The notes: generated from the sequence alone by a model not told the origin. A DNA stretch of 6,779 bases from an uncultured Collinsella sp. (GCA_900545555.1 UQZI01000097.1:1-6779); one strand, 5' to 3'; positions 1 through 6,693 are shown, counted from the first letter of the stretch. Program-made: numbers and translations.

Positions 1-173
1 AAATTCCCGCTTCTCAGCGGGAGCTGGTTCCCGTCGTGACGGACGGTGCGCAGGTGCTTCTGGTCTATCCCTTTGCCGTGTCAAGCGAACATGGCGCGCA
101 GCCCGGGGAGGCTGCTCTTCTGATTCAGTTTATGCATGAAAAAGAGTATATACAGAAAGAGGATACGCAATGA
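1..173 (+). CDS. tilS: tRNA(Ile)-lysidine synthetase TilS, C-terminal end (5' part outside window)
   Basis: Partial gene: only the last 56 or so codons are present, read in the frame starting at base 3 and ending at TGA 171-173. The tail reads roughly IPASQRELVPVVTDGAQVLL, which resembles the C-terminal TilS domain, where a basic 'P-x-x-x-R' stretch is followed by 'PL/VV-x-DG' and a 'vLwV/vyP' strand. TilS is a cytoplasmic ATP-dependent enzyme that attaches lysine to C34 of the CAU anticodon of a tRNA-Ile, changing its reading from AUG to AUA. The catalytic PP-loop N-terminal half is not in the window, so the call rests on this weak tail match plus context: tilS-hpt-ftsH is a conserved gene order in Gram-positive bacteria. 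The stop overlaps the hpt start as ATGA, which indicates one operon with translational coupling. Confidence 0.8.
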   Translation, partial: IPASQRELVPVVTDGAQVLLVYPFAVSSEHGAQPGEAALLIQFMHEKEYIQKEDTQ

Positions 174-730
174 TTAACAAATTTGACATGCAGCAGGATA
201 TTGAACGCATTCTCGTCTCCGAGGAAGACATCCACGCCCGCATCCGCGAGGTCGGTGCACAGATCTCCGAGGATTACCGCGGCAAGTGCCCCATTCTGGT
301 TGGCGTTCTCAAGGGCGTCGTGCCGTTTTTCGGCGAGATGTCGCAGGCCATCACCGTTCCTGTGCAGGAGGACTTCATGTGCGTCACGTCCTTTGAGGGC
401 GGCACAGAATCGACCGGCAAGCTGACCTTCCGCAAGGATATTGACCATGATATTGAGGGCCGCGACGTTCTGATTCTTGAGGACATCATCGACTCCGGCA
501 GCACGCTCAAGCTGATCGTCGAGCTGTTCCAGGCGAGAAAGCCTGCCTCCATCAAAATTTGTACCCTTCTCGATAAGCCCTCCGGCCGCAAGGTCGATCT
601 GGAGCCGGACTATGCCTGCTTCACGATCCCGTCGGCATTCGTTGTCGGCTTCGGACTTGACTACGAAGACTATTACCGCAACCTCCCCTATGTCGGCGTT
701 CTCAAGCCGTCTGTCTATCTCGAAAAATAA
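170..730 (+). CDS. hpt: Hypoxanthine phosphoribosyltransferase
   Basis: Encodes 186 aa, the normal length of bacterial Hpt. The enzyme makes IMP (and often GMP) from hypoxanthine or guanine plus PRPP in cytoplasmic purine salvage. Visible landmarks are the pyrophosphate-loop motif LKGV (47-50), the flexible-loop region around TSFEGGTESTG (73-83), and the PRPP-binding signature VLILEDIIDSGSTL (100-113), with the ribose-binding acidic pair E104-D105 and the expected general base D108. Further on are K136, F157 and D164 at the purine-binding positions, R170, and the family C-terminal block YRNLPYVGVLKP (169-180). The start is ATG 170, preceded at 7 nt by AGAGG (158-162), and it overlaps the tilS stop by four bases. 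The ftsH start follows 18 nt after the stop. In several Gram-positive bacteria Hpt interacts functionally with TilS and FtsH. No truncation or missing key residue is seen. Confidence 0.96.
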   Translation: MINKFDMQQDIERILVSEEDIHARIREVGAQISEDYRGKCPILVGVLKGVVPFFGEMSQAITVPVQEDFMCVTSFEGGTESTGKLTFRKDIDHDIEGRDVLILEDIIDSGSTLKLIVELFQARKPASIKICTLLDKPSGRKVDLEPDYACFTIPSAFVVGFGLDYEDYYRNLPYVGVLKPSVYLEK

Positions 731-733
731 GCC

Positions 734-741
734 GGAAGGAG
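734..741 (+). promoter_or_regulatory. Ribosome binding site deciding the TTG start of ftsH
   Basis: GGAAGGAG lies 7 nt upstream of TTG 749-751, directly after the hpt stop. No ATG or GTG is available nearby in frame before the first membrane segment; the next in-frame Met is residue 62, beyond that segment. This strong Shine-Dalgarno sequence therefore fixes the non-canonical TTG start. Confidence 0.85.
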
Positions 742-748
742 AACTTCA

Positions 749-2809
749 TTGTCTCAGCAATCAAAACCGACGAGTTTTCTCGTTTTGCTTGTGGTGCTGG
801 CCGTGGCGCTGCTTCTGGTAAGCAGCCTGCTTACGCCAAACACCACTCAGTCGCTTCAATATTCGGACGTGTTAGACCTGTTCCGCAATGAAAAGGTCAC
901 CTCGTTCACGCTGGAAGGAAGCAGCCTTACCATGCAGGTTCGAGGAGACGGCGACACCACTTCCACTGTCACGGCAAAAATCGGCGATACCGAGCAGTTC
1001 CGCGCGGACCTCGACGATCTGATCGCCGAGCAGTACGCAGCCGGGACGCTCAAGGGCTATAACTATCTGCCCGCGAGCGACCCGTGGTACCGCGCGGCAG
1101 CGCCGTATATCATCGGCGGTATTGTGCTGCTTATCGTCTTTTTCTTCCTCTCGAGCCGCGCAAACGGCGGGCCCAACGGTATGGCAAACTTCACGAAGGC
1201 CAACGCCCGCTTCGGCATTCCGACCTCCCAGACCGTCACGTTCCAAGACGTTGCAGGCGCAGACGAGGAAAAGGAGGAGCTGGCGCAGATCGTGGACTTC
1301 CTGCAAGACCCCAAGCGCTACAGCCGCCTCGGCGCAAAAATCCCAAAGGGTGTACTGCTCGTCGGCCCTCCGGGCACCGGCAAGACGCTGCTTGCAAGAG
1401 CCGTCGCTGGCGAAGCGGGCGTATCGTTTCTCTCTATCTCGGGCTCTGACTTTGTCGAGCTCTATGTCGGCGTGGGCGCGAGCCGCGTGCGAGATCTTTT
1501 TGAGCAGGCAAAAAAGGTTGCCCCCGCAATTGTTTTCATCGACGAAATTGACGCGGTCGGCCGCAGGCGCGGCGCAGGTCTCGGCGGAGGCCACGATGAG
1601 CGCGAGCAGACGCTCAACCAGCTGCTGGTCGAGATGGACGGTTTTGAGGAAAGCGAGTCGGTCATCCTGATCGCCGCGACCAACCGCCCCGATATTTTGG
1701 ACCCGGCGCTGCTGCGTCCCGGCCGTTTTGACCGTCAGGTTACGGTCGACCGTCCGGACGTGAAGGGCCGCGAGCAGATCTTGCGCGTGCATGCCGAGAA
1801 CAAGCCGATGGACGAGGACGTTAAGTTTGAGAAGCTCGCCCAGATGACCGTTGGCTTTACCGGCGCCGATCTGGCGAACCTGCTCAATGAGTCTGCGCTT
1901 TTGGCTGCTCGCCGCCATCGTTCCGTGATCTCGATGGACGAGGTCGAGGAGTCGATGGAGCGCGTGATTGCCGGACCGCAGCGCAAGGGTCGCGTGATGA
2001 CCGAAGCCGAGCGCACCACGATTGCCTACCACGAGAGCGGTCATGCCCTGGTGGGTCATATCCTGGAGCACTCCGATCCGGTTCACAAGATTTCGATTGT
2101 CAGCCGTGGCCAGGCTCTGGGCTACACACTGCAGCTTCCGCAGGAGGATCACTTCCTCAAGACCAAGAACGAGATGCTCGACGAGCTCGCCGTGTTCTTG
2201 GGCGGTCGCGTTGCTGAGGAGCTCATGTGCGACGACATCACGTCGGGCGCGAGCAACGACCTGGAGCGCGCGACCAAGATGGCGCGCGAGATGGTCACGC
2301 GTCTGGGCATGAGCGAGGAACTGGGCACGCAGGTGTTTGGCGAGGCGCAGCATCAGGTGTTCCTGGGCCGCGATTACGCCGATCACCAGGATTATTCCGA
2401 GGAGACGGCGCGCCGCATCGATATCGAGGTTCAGCGCATCATGCGCGAAGCCCATCGCCGTGCGGTCGAGATTTTGGATGCCCGTCGCGATCAGCTCGAT
2501 CTGATGGCGAAGGTGCTGCTTGAGCGCGAGACCGTCGAAGGCGACGCCGTGAACGCCCTGCTCGACAACGAGTGGGATGCTTACCTTGAGCGCGAGGGCG
2601 ATATCCTGGCGGCCAAGGAGGAGCGCAACGCCAAGGCGGCCGGCATGCCGACCAAGAAGTGCTCGCCTCGCATGAGCGAGGAGGAGCTGGCGGCTGATGC
2701 TGCGGCCTTTGCGCAGGCGGCCATGCAGGAGGATGCCGAAGCCGCATCCGATGATGCCGGTGATGGCAATGCTGTCAACGCTGACGGCAACACCGACGCC
2801 GACAAATAG
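749..2809 (+). CDS. ftsH: ATP-dependent zinc metalloprotease FtsH
   Basis: Encodes 686 aa with a TTG start. FtsH is a hexameric membrane AAA+ protease that extracts and degrades misfolded membrane proteins and some regulators. Order of parts: N-terminal membrane segment (about 9-28), extracytoplasmic domain (about 30-118), second membrane segment (about 120-136), then the AAA+ module. The module has Walker A GPPGTGKT (206-213), the pore loop YVGVG (239-243), Walker B IVFIDEID (261-268) and the second region of homology (311-330) with arginine fingers R323 and R326. The protease domain follows, with zinc motif HESGH (428-432) and likely third ligand D504 in SGASNDLERAT. The pore aromatic is Tyr where Phe is more usual, a conservative change. 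The C-terminus (about 644-686) is an acidic, Ala-rich tail, which makes the protein somewhat longer than many homologues. Alanine codon use changes sharply near codon 280-309 (see findings). It is the last gene of the operon and is followed by a terminator. Confidence 0.98.
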   Translation: MSQQSKPTSFLVLLVVLAVALLLVSSLLTPNTTQSLQYSDVLDLFRNEKVTSFTLEGSSLTMQVRGDGDTTSTVTAKIGDTEQFRADLDDLIAEQYAAGTLKGYNYLPASDPWYRAAAPYIIGGIVLLIVFFFLSSRANGGPNGMANFTKANARFGIPTSQTVTFQDVAGADEEKEELAQIVDFLQDPKRYSRLGAKIPKGVLLVGPPGTGKTLLARAVAGEAGVSFLSISGSDFVELYVGVGASRVRDLFEQAKKVAPAIVFIDEIDAVGRRRGAGLGGGHDEREQTLNQLLVEMDGFEESESVILIAATNRPDILDPALLRPGRFDRQVTVDRPDVKGREQILRVHAENKPMDEDVKFEKLAQMTVGFTGADLANLLNESALLAARRHRSVISMDEVEESMERVIAGPQRKGRVMTEAERTTIAYHESGHALVGHILEHSDPVHKISIVSRGQALGYTLQLPQEDHFLKTKNEMLDELAVFLGGRVAEELMCDDITSGASNDLERATKMAREMVTRLGMSEELGTQVFGEAQHQVFLGRDYADHQDYSEETARRIDIEVQRIMREAHRRAVEILDARRDQLDLMAKVLLERETVEGDAVNALLDNEWDAYLEREGDILAAKEERNAKAAGMPTKKCSPRMSEEELAADAAAFAQAAMQEDAEAASDDAGDGNAVNADGNTDADK

Positions 2810-2820
2810 TTCTTGTAGCG

Positions 2821-2859
2821 AAAGCCTCTGCGGGGAAACCTGTGGAGGCTTTTTCTTTT
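2821..2859 (+). terminator. Intrinsic terminator of the tilS-hpt-ftsH operon
   Basis: Bases 2821-2834 pair with 2839-2852 in a 14-bp stem that includes a few G-U pairs. The stem is capped by a GAAA tetraloop (2835-2838) and followed by TTTTTCTTTT (2850-2859). It starts 11 nt after the ftsH stop codon. Stem, stable tetraloop and U-tract make a textbook Rho-independent terminator. Confidence 0.93.
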
Positions 2860-2866
2860 GAGCGAT

Positions 2867-2930
2867 ATGTTGATTGGGGACAGACTTAAATGAGCGTTTT
2901 CACGCATTTAAGTCTGTCCCCAATCAACAT
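2867..2930. repeat. 64-base near-perfect palindrome, probable dispersed REP/MITE-like element
   Basis: The arm 2867-2892 is an exact 26-base reverse complement of 2905-2930, separated by a 12-base spacer. Inside the spacer GCG (2894-2896) can also pair with CGC (2903-2905), leaving a small bulge and a 6-base loop. The arms carry the core GGGGACAGAC/GTCTGTCCCC next to TTAA. There is no U-tract at either end, and the operon already has its own terminator 8 bases upstream, so termination is unlikely to be its main role. From memory, GGGGACAGAC-type cores are common in REP-like repeats tied to Y1 (IS200/RAYT-like) transposases and recur in Collinsella genomes. This was not checked. No transposase is encoded here. 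Confidence 0.75.
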
Positions 2931-2955
2931 TGTGGCGCTCTAGTTGGCTAAAGCG

Positions 2956-2961
2956 TACAAT
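2956..2961 (+). promoter_or_regulatory. Candidate -10 box of the aminotransferase gene
   Basis: TACAAT lies 24 nt upstream of the ATG at 2986. The best -35 candidate is only 3/6 (GTGGCG at 2932-2937, 18-nt spacer). A GGCGCT/AGCGCC dyad (2934-2939 and 2962-2967) encloses the box. The same hexamer precedes the other right-hand genes of the window, which supports a real promoter. Confidence 0.55.
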
Positions 2962-2985
2962 AGCGCCTATGCGAAAGGGGAACAG

Positions 2986-4170
2986 ATGATCAACGAAACT
3001 ATGTATGCTCGCGGTGCGGAAAGCTCCATCATCCGTGAGATCTTTAGCTATGGCCTTGAGCGCAAGGCGCAGATCGGTGCGGAGAACGTATTCGATTTTT
3101 CGCTGGGTAACCCGAGCGTTCCGGCACCTGCCGCCGTGGCTGAGTCCATTAAGAAGGCCTTGGAGCTGCCGAGCGACCAGCTGCATGGATACACGCCTGC
3201 GCCGGGTCTGCCGCAATGTCGAGCAGCCGTCGCCGACTCGCTCAACCGTCGCTTTGGCACGAGCTATGAGGGCAAGGACGTCTTTATGACGGTGGGTGCC
3301 GCGGCTTCGCTCACCTGCACGCTCAATGCCGTTACGAACCCGGGCGATGAGGTTGTTGTTATCGCCCCGTACTTTCCGGAGTATCGCGTGTGGATTGAGA
3401 AGGCCGGCTGCACGTGTGTTGAGGCGCTCGCCGATGAAGATACGTTCCAGCTGAGCGTGAGTAACGTGCTCAAGGCGATTACCGATAAGACGGCTGCCGT
3501 CATCATCGACTCGCCCAACAATCCGACCGGTGCCGTATATGCACGCGACACGCTGACGCGACTGGCCAATGTTCTGCGCGAGGCCAACGCTCAGCGCGAT
3601 CCCGAGAATCCGATTATGCTCATCTCTGATGAGCCGTATCGCGAGATTGTCTATGGCGCCGAGGTGCCTTGGGTGCCTTCGATCTACGAGCACACCATCG
3701 TGTGCTACTCGTATTCCAAGTCGCTTTCGCTACCGGGCGAGCGCGTCGGGTGGATCCTGGTTCCCAATACGAATCCTCAGGCAGCTCGTCTAATGCCCGC
3801 CGTTGCCGGTGCCGCCCGTACGCTGGGCTTCGTGTGTGCACCGGCGCTCTTCCAGCGCGTGATCATCGATTGCATCGATGAGCCGAGTGATGTCGAGGCC
3901 TATGCTCGCAACCGCACCGCGCTTACCGACGCACTAGCGGAGTACGGCTACACCTATGTTGAGCCGGATGGTGCATTCTACCTGTGGGTGAAGGCACTGG
4001 AGCCCGATGCGAATGCGTTCTGTGAGCGCGCGAAGAAGTATGAGCTGCTTGCGGTGCCCTCGGACAGCTTTGGCATGCCTGGTTGGTTCCGCCTGGGCTA
4101 TTGCGTGAGTTACGAAACGATTATCAATTCGCTACCCGCTTGGAAACAGTTGGCGGACGAGTATCGTTAA
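2986..4170 (+). CDS. PLP-dependent aminotransferase, class I/II (fold type I)
   Basis: Encodes 394 aa from ATG 2986, which has GAAAGGGG ending 5 nt upstream. A longer frame from TTG 2944 is rejected because it lacks a ribosome binding site and would run through the -10 box. It is a cytoplasmic transaminase of the aspartate-aminotransferase superfamily. Visible features are the substrate-side DFSLGNPS (37-44), Gly/Ala-rich cofactor loop VGAAAS (103-108), SPNNPTG (176-182) with N179, SDEPY (214-218) with D215 facing the pyridine nitrogen and Y218, the Schiff-base lysine K245 in SYSKSLSLPGERVGW, R253 at the phosphate-binding position, and R369 in FRLGY as the likely carboxylate-binding arginine. 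All expected catalytic residues are present. The amino-donor specificity cannot be read from sequence; aspartate, alanine or aromatic substrates are all possible. It stands alone between a palindromic repeat and the PHP gene, with its own promoter. Confidence 0.93.
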   Translation: MINETMYARGAESSIIREIFSYGLERKAQIGAENVFDFSLGNPSVPAPAAVAESIKKALELPSDQLHGYTPAPGLPQCRAAVADSLNRRFGTSYEGKDVFMTVGAAASLTCTLNAVTNPGDEVVVIAPYFPEYRVWIEKAGCTCVEALADEDTFQLSVSNVLKAITDKTAAVIIDSPNNPTGAVYARDTLTRLANVLREANAQRDPENPIMLISDEPYREIVYGAEVPWVPSIYEHTIVCYSYSKSLSLPGERVGWILVPNTNPQAARLMPAVAGAARTLGFVCAPALFQRVIIDCIDEPSDVEAYARNRTALTDALAEYGYTYVEPDGAFYLWVKALEPDANAFCERAKKYELLAVPSDSFGMPGWFRLGYCVSYETIINSLPAWKQLADEYR

Positions 4171-4187
4171 AAGTAAAGCGCTCTGCT

Positions 4188-4193
4188 TACAAT
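4188..4193 (+). promoter_or_regulatory. Possible upstream -10 box before the PHP gene
   Basis: TACAAT lies 17 nt after the aminotransferase stop. The -35 is poor (TTAAAA at 4167-4172 with a 15-nt spacer, or TCGTTA at 4164-4169 with 18 nt). If active, its RNA would start near 4200, just before the hairpin at 4205-4235, and give a leader of about 135 nt for the PHP gene. Weak on its own. Confidence 0.3.
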
Positions 4194-4204
4194 GTTTTAC
4201 GTGA

Positions 4205-4235
4205 AACGGGGTTTGGTGTTAAGCCAGACCCCGTT
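4205..4235 (+). terminator. GC-rich hairpin, weak terminator or leader structure
   Basis: AACGGGGT (4205-4212) pairs with ACCCCGTT (4228-4235). The stem continues inward through 4213-4217 with 4223-4227, including two G-U pairs, giving about 13 bp and a GTTAA loop. It is 34 nt after the aminotransferase stop, the expected place for its terminator. However, the following bases (TTGTCTATG) are only weakly U-rich. It could instead be a 5' leader structure if the box at 4188 is a promoter. Confidence 0.45.
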
Positions 4236-4268
4236 GTCTATGCCGTTGTGTGATTGGGATGAAGCAGT

Positions 4269-4298
4269 TTTACGACTGCCGAAAGCTATGCGTACAAT
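4269..4298 (+). promoter_or_regulatory. Probable promoter of the PHP phosphoesterase gene
   Basis: The -35 TTTACG (4269-4274, 4/6 to consensus) and -10 TACAAT (4293-4298) are separated by 18 nt. The predicted RNA start near 4305 gives a leader of about 30 nt to ATG 4336. A short GCGTA/TACGC dyad (4290-4294 and 4304-4308) spans the -10 box. Confidence 0.6.
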
Positions 4299-4335
4299 GA
4301 ATATACGCGACGGCCATGCTGGACAAGGAGACCTG

Positions 4336-5157
4336 ATGCCCTACCTGCTTTCCTGTGATATCCATACTCATACGATGTTCTCCGCGCATGCGTACTCAAC
4401 CATTGAGGAGAACATCTATTGGGCGGCGGAGCGTGGCCTTCAGGTGCTCGGTTCCGCCGATCATTTAAGCTCGATGGTTACGCCTTGCCCCAATGACCTG
4501 CGCAGTTTCCAGTTCTTTATTAACCAGGATATCTGGCCGCGCATTTGGAGCGGCGTGCTGGTGCTCCGCGGCGCCGAGGCCGATATCGTTTCGCTGGACG
4601 GAAGCTTGTTTGGCGAGGACATTCCCGTTTCGCTCAATATCGCCGGCGATTCGTATAGTCGTGAGCATTCGCTGTTCGATTTGGTGACGCGTAATTTGGA
4701 TTATTTGGTGGCAAGCGTGCATAACCCGCAGTTTGCCGAAGGCGCGACGCTCGCCGAGACGACCGAGATGTACATCAATGCCCTGGAGCACCCCAAGGTG
4801 TTCATGCTGGGGCATGCGGGGCGCTCGGGCGTGCCGTTCGATATCGACGAGGTGCTGTTGGCGGCCAAGGCCAAGCACAAGATTATCGAGATCAACAACC
4901 ATAGTCTTGAGCACGGTGCCGACACTGAGCATTGGGCCGTATGCCGCAAGATCGCCGAGCGCTGCGCCGAGCTGGGCGTTGGCATTGGCGTGTCGACCGA
5001 TGCCCACATTGGCATGGCCATTGGCAAGCTCGATCACGCGCGCAAGATGCTCGACGAGATTCACTTCCCGTTGGATTTGATCGTGACGCGCGATCGCGAG
5101 ACGCTGCTGCGCGAGATGGCGGCAGCCGGCGTGTGCGACCTGCGCAAGGGGATGTAG
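4336..5157 (+). CDS. PHP-domain metal-dependent phosphatase/phosphoesterase, YcdX-like
   Basis: Encodes 273 aa from ATG 4336, with AAGGAG (4325-4330) 5 nt upstream. The frame is open back to ATG 4192, but those starts lack ribosome binding sites and lie upstream of or on the probable promoter. PHP proteins are cytoplasmic TIM-barrel-like hydrolases that usually cleave phosphoesters with a trinuclear metal centre. All nine ligand positions expected from E. coli YcdX are present: H10 and H12 (DIHTHT), H18 (SAHAYST), H43 (ADH), E81 (RGAEAD), H129 (SVHNP), H160 (LGHAG), and D222 and H224 (STDAH). The motif FINQDIWPRIW (61-71) also matches YcdX-type proteins, as does EINNHS (185-190). Compared with YcdX, from memory, the E-to-H spacing 81-129 is about 20 residues longer, so there is an insertion around 90-118. 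The physiological substrate is unknown. Histidinol phosphatase is a related alternative, but the IWPR and EINN blocks favour the YcdX group. Confidence 0.92.
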   Translation: MPYLLSCDIHTHTMFSAHAYSTIEENIYWAAERGLQVLGSADHLSSMVTPCPNDLRSFQFFINQDIWPRIWSGVLVLRGAEADIVSLDGSLFGEDIPVSLNIAGDSYSREHSLFDLVTRNLDYLVASVHNPQFAEGATLAETTEMYINALEHPKVFMLGHAGRSGVPFDIDEVLLAAKAKHKIIEINNHSLEHGADTEHWAVCRKIAERCAELGVGIGVSTDAHIGMAIGKLDHARKMLDEIHFPLDLIVTRDRETLLREMAAAGVCDLRKGM

Positions 5158-5177
5158 CGGAGTTCATAAACCAAGCG

Positions 5178-5210
5178 AAGGGGGCAGTCCAGACGGGCCG
5201 CCCCCTTTCT
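5178..5210 (+). terminator. Intrinsic terminator between convergent genes
   Basis: AAGGGGGC (5178-5185) pairs with GCCCCCTT (5200-5207). An inner helix GTCC/GGGC (5187-5190 with 5195-5198) closes an AGAC loop. TTTCTT follows on the plus strand, which fits termination of the PHP gene 21 nt after its stop. The minus strand has only a poor U-tract, but as the sole hairpin between convergent genes it may also serve the methyltransferase gene. Confidence 0.85.
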
Positions 5211-5222
5211 TGTGCCGGTGGA

Positions 5223-6656
5223 TTAGCGGCGCTCGAGGACCGCGACGGTCTCGGTGTGGTCGGTATGAGGGAACATGTCGACCGGCGTGATCTTGAGCAG
5301 GCGATAACCTCCGTCGAGGAGCTGGTGTAGGTCGCGCTCTTGGGTGACGGGGTTGCAGCTGATATAGGTGATGCGGCGCGGCTTAAGTGCGCAGGCGGCT
5401 TCGAGGAACTCGGGTGTAGAGCCGGCGCGCGGCGGGTCGATGGAGAGAACGTCAACGCGCTCGTTGTTATCGGCAGCGTCCAGGATGTAATCGGTGGCGT
5501 CGTCGGCCATAAACCAAGCGCTGCGGGTGAGGCCGTTGAGCTCGGCATTGCGGCGTGCGTCGGCAATGCCCGCCGGGTTGCGCTCCACTCCGAGCAGCAT
5601 GATGCCGATACCCTTGTTCTGGGCTTCTTTAGCTGCGCAAAGACCGATGGTGCCGCTGCCGCAGTAGGCATCCATAAGCACATCGTCCTGGCGCAGATCC
5701 ATGCCATCGATAGCGAGCTGGTAGAGCAGCTCGGTCTGCTGCGGGTTGGTCTGGTAGAACGCGGTAGGGGAGATATCGAATTCGCAACCGAGCAGCTGGT
5801 CGCGCATGCACTCGGCGCCATAGACGATACGAGTCTCCTCACCCAAGATGGCGTTACCGGGGCGTCCGTTGATGTTTTGGGCAACGGTGACGATATGCGG
5901 ATCGAGTGCGGCGACAGCCTCAAAGAACTCCTGCGCATGCGGCAAGTCGCGCTGAGCGGTCACGAGGGTGACCATAATCTGGTCGGTACGCCAACCGCAG
6001 CGGACGACGGCATAGCGGAGCAAGCCCAGATGCTTGTCCTCGTTAAAGGCGGGAATGTGCAGGCGCTCAGCTCCACGCGCGATGCCGTTAAGAATCTGTC
6101 GGGCGCCCGGTACCTCGACGGGGCATTCGGGCACGGCAACGATTCTGTGCGAACCGCGCTCAAAAAAGCCGCAGCGGACAGTACCCTCCTTACCGGGAGC
6201 AAACGGAGTGGCAGCCTTATGACGAAAACCACGCGGCGCAGGATACTTGCCCGGGTCGCCCAAGGTGACGCCCATACCGCGAATGGGGTCGACGCTAACA
6301 CCCTCGCGCTCGCAAAGAGCAGCAAAAAGCTCCTCCATAGCAGCCTGCTTAGCTGCCAACTGCTTTTTATAAGGACGATTGAGCGCCGTGCACCCACCGC
6401 AAGCTTTCATGATCGAACAGGGAGACTTGGGGTCCACAGCCTTACGCGCAGACGAAACCCGATCTTTATGCGAGCGCTTGGAGCGAGTATGAGATGCCTT
6501 ATCCTCGTTCCGACGAGAGCCGGGATGCTTGGCCTTAGCCTTGCCCTTCGCATCCTGAGACGACTTGGATTTCTTAGAAGGTTTTTTCTCCTCCGACCCT
6601 TCAGTCGCTTCGATCAAAGCACGACGAGCCCTACGCTCCGCACGAGATTCTGCCAT
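5223..6656 (-). CDS. rlmD: 23S rRNA (uracil-5-)-methyltransferase, RumA/RlmD/RlmCD family
   Basis: Encodes 477 aa from ATG at 6656. GTGGAG (6668-6663) sits 6 nt upstream as ribosome binding site, so the in-frame GTG at 6668 is better read as part of that site. The enzyme transfers a methyl group from SAM to C5 of a uracil in 23S rRNA. Likely 4Fe-4S ligands are C80, C86, C89 (CSIMKACGGC) and C178 (VPECPV). Other landmarks are FYQTNPQQTELLY (300-312), SAM motif DAYCGSGTIGL (329-339), DPPR (407-410), catalytic cysteine C434 in YISCNP and the likely base E469 in HTET. The N-terminal 79 residues hold 25 Lys/Arg and are low complexity; no TRAM domain is seen, unlike E. coli RlmD or B. subtilis RlmCD. 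The exact target (U1939, U747 or both) cannot be decided from sequence, so the symbol is the family-level name. The gene converges on the PHP gene and is transcribed alone within the window. Confidence 0.93.
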   Translation of the reverse strand: MAESRAERRARRALIEATEGSEEKKPSKKSKSSQDAKGKAKAKHPGSRRNEDKASHTRSKRSHKDRVSSARKAVDPKSPCSIMKACGGCTALNRPYKKQLAAKQAAMEELFAALCEREGVSVDPIRGMGVTLGDPGKYPAPRGFRHKAATPFAPGKEGTVRCGFFERGSHRIVAVPECPVEVPGARQILNGIARGAERLHIPAFNEDKHLGLLRYAVVRCGWRTDQIMVTLVTAQRDLPHAQEFFEAVAALDPHIVTVAQNINGRPGNAILGEETRIVYGAECMRDQLLGCEFDISPTAFYQTNPQQTELLYQLAIDGMDLRQDDVLMDAYCGSGTIGLCAAKEAQNKGIGIMLLGVERNPAGIADARRNAELNGLTRSAWFMADDATDYILDAADNNERVDVLSIDPPRAGSTPEFLEAACALKPRRITYISCNPVTQERDLHQLLDGGYRLLKITPVDMFPHTDHTETVAVLERR

Positions 6657-6662
6657 CAATAA

Positions 6663-6668
6663 CTCCAC
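6663..6668 (-). promoter_or_regulatory. Ribosome binding site deciding the methyltransferase start
   Basis: Read on the minus strand, GTGGAG precedes ATG 6656 with a 6-nt spacer. It contains the in-frame GTG that would otherwise be called as a start four codons earlier. No purine-rich site lies upstream of that GTG, so ATG is preferred. Confidence 0.7.
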
Positions 6669-6693
6669 TAATTCATGAATTAAAGCTGCAAGT

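Noticed and set aside
872..2455. Long minus-strand open frame (527 codons) opposite ftsH
   Set aside because: It lies entirely antisense to a certain ftsH, has no recognisable motif, and is a GC-driven shadow of the coding strand.
2944..2985. 14-codon extension of the aminotransferase from TTG 2944
   Set aside because: It would be translated through the -10 box and has no ribosome binding site; ATG 2986 has one.
2908..3693. Minus-strand open frame of 261 codons over the palindrome and the aminotransferase
   Set aside because: Antisense shadow of the aminotransferase; its end simply runs into the palindromic repeat.
4249..4260. TGATTGGGAT, similar to the arm of the palindrome (TGATTGGGGA)
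   Set aside because: The match is only about eight bases, with no inverted partner nearby; treated as chance.
4192..4335. 48-codon N-terminal extension of the PHP protein from ATG 4192
   Set aside because: No ribosome binding site; the stretch contains the hairpin and the probable promoter, and ATG 4336 has a good AAGGAG site and begins right at the domain.
5340..6662. Long plus-strand open frame (440 codons) opposite the rRNA methyltransferase
   Set aside because: The minus-strand product has a complete set of catalytic and Fe-S motifs; the opposite frame has none.
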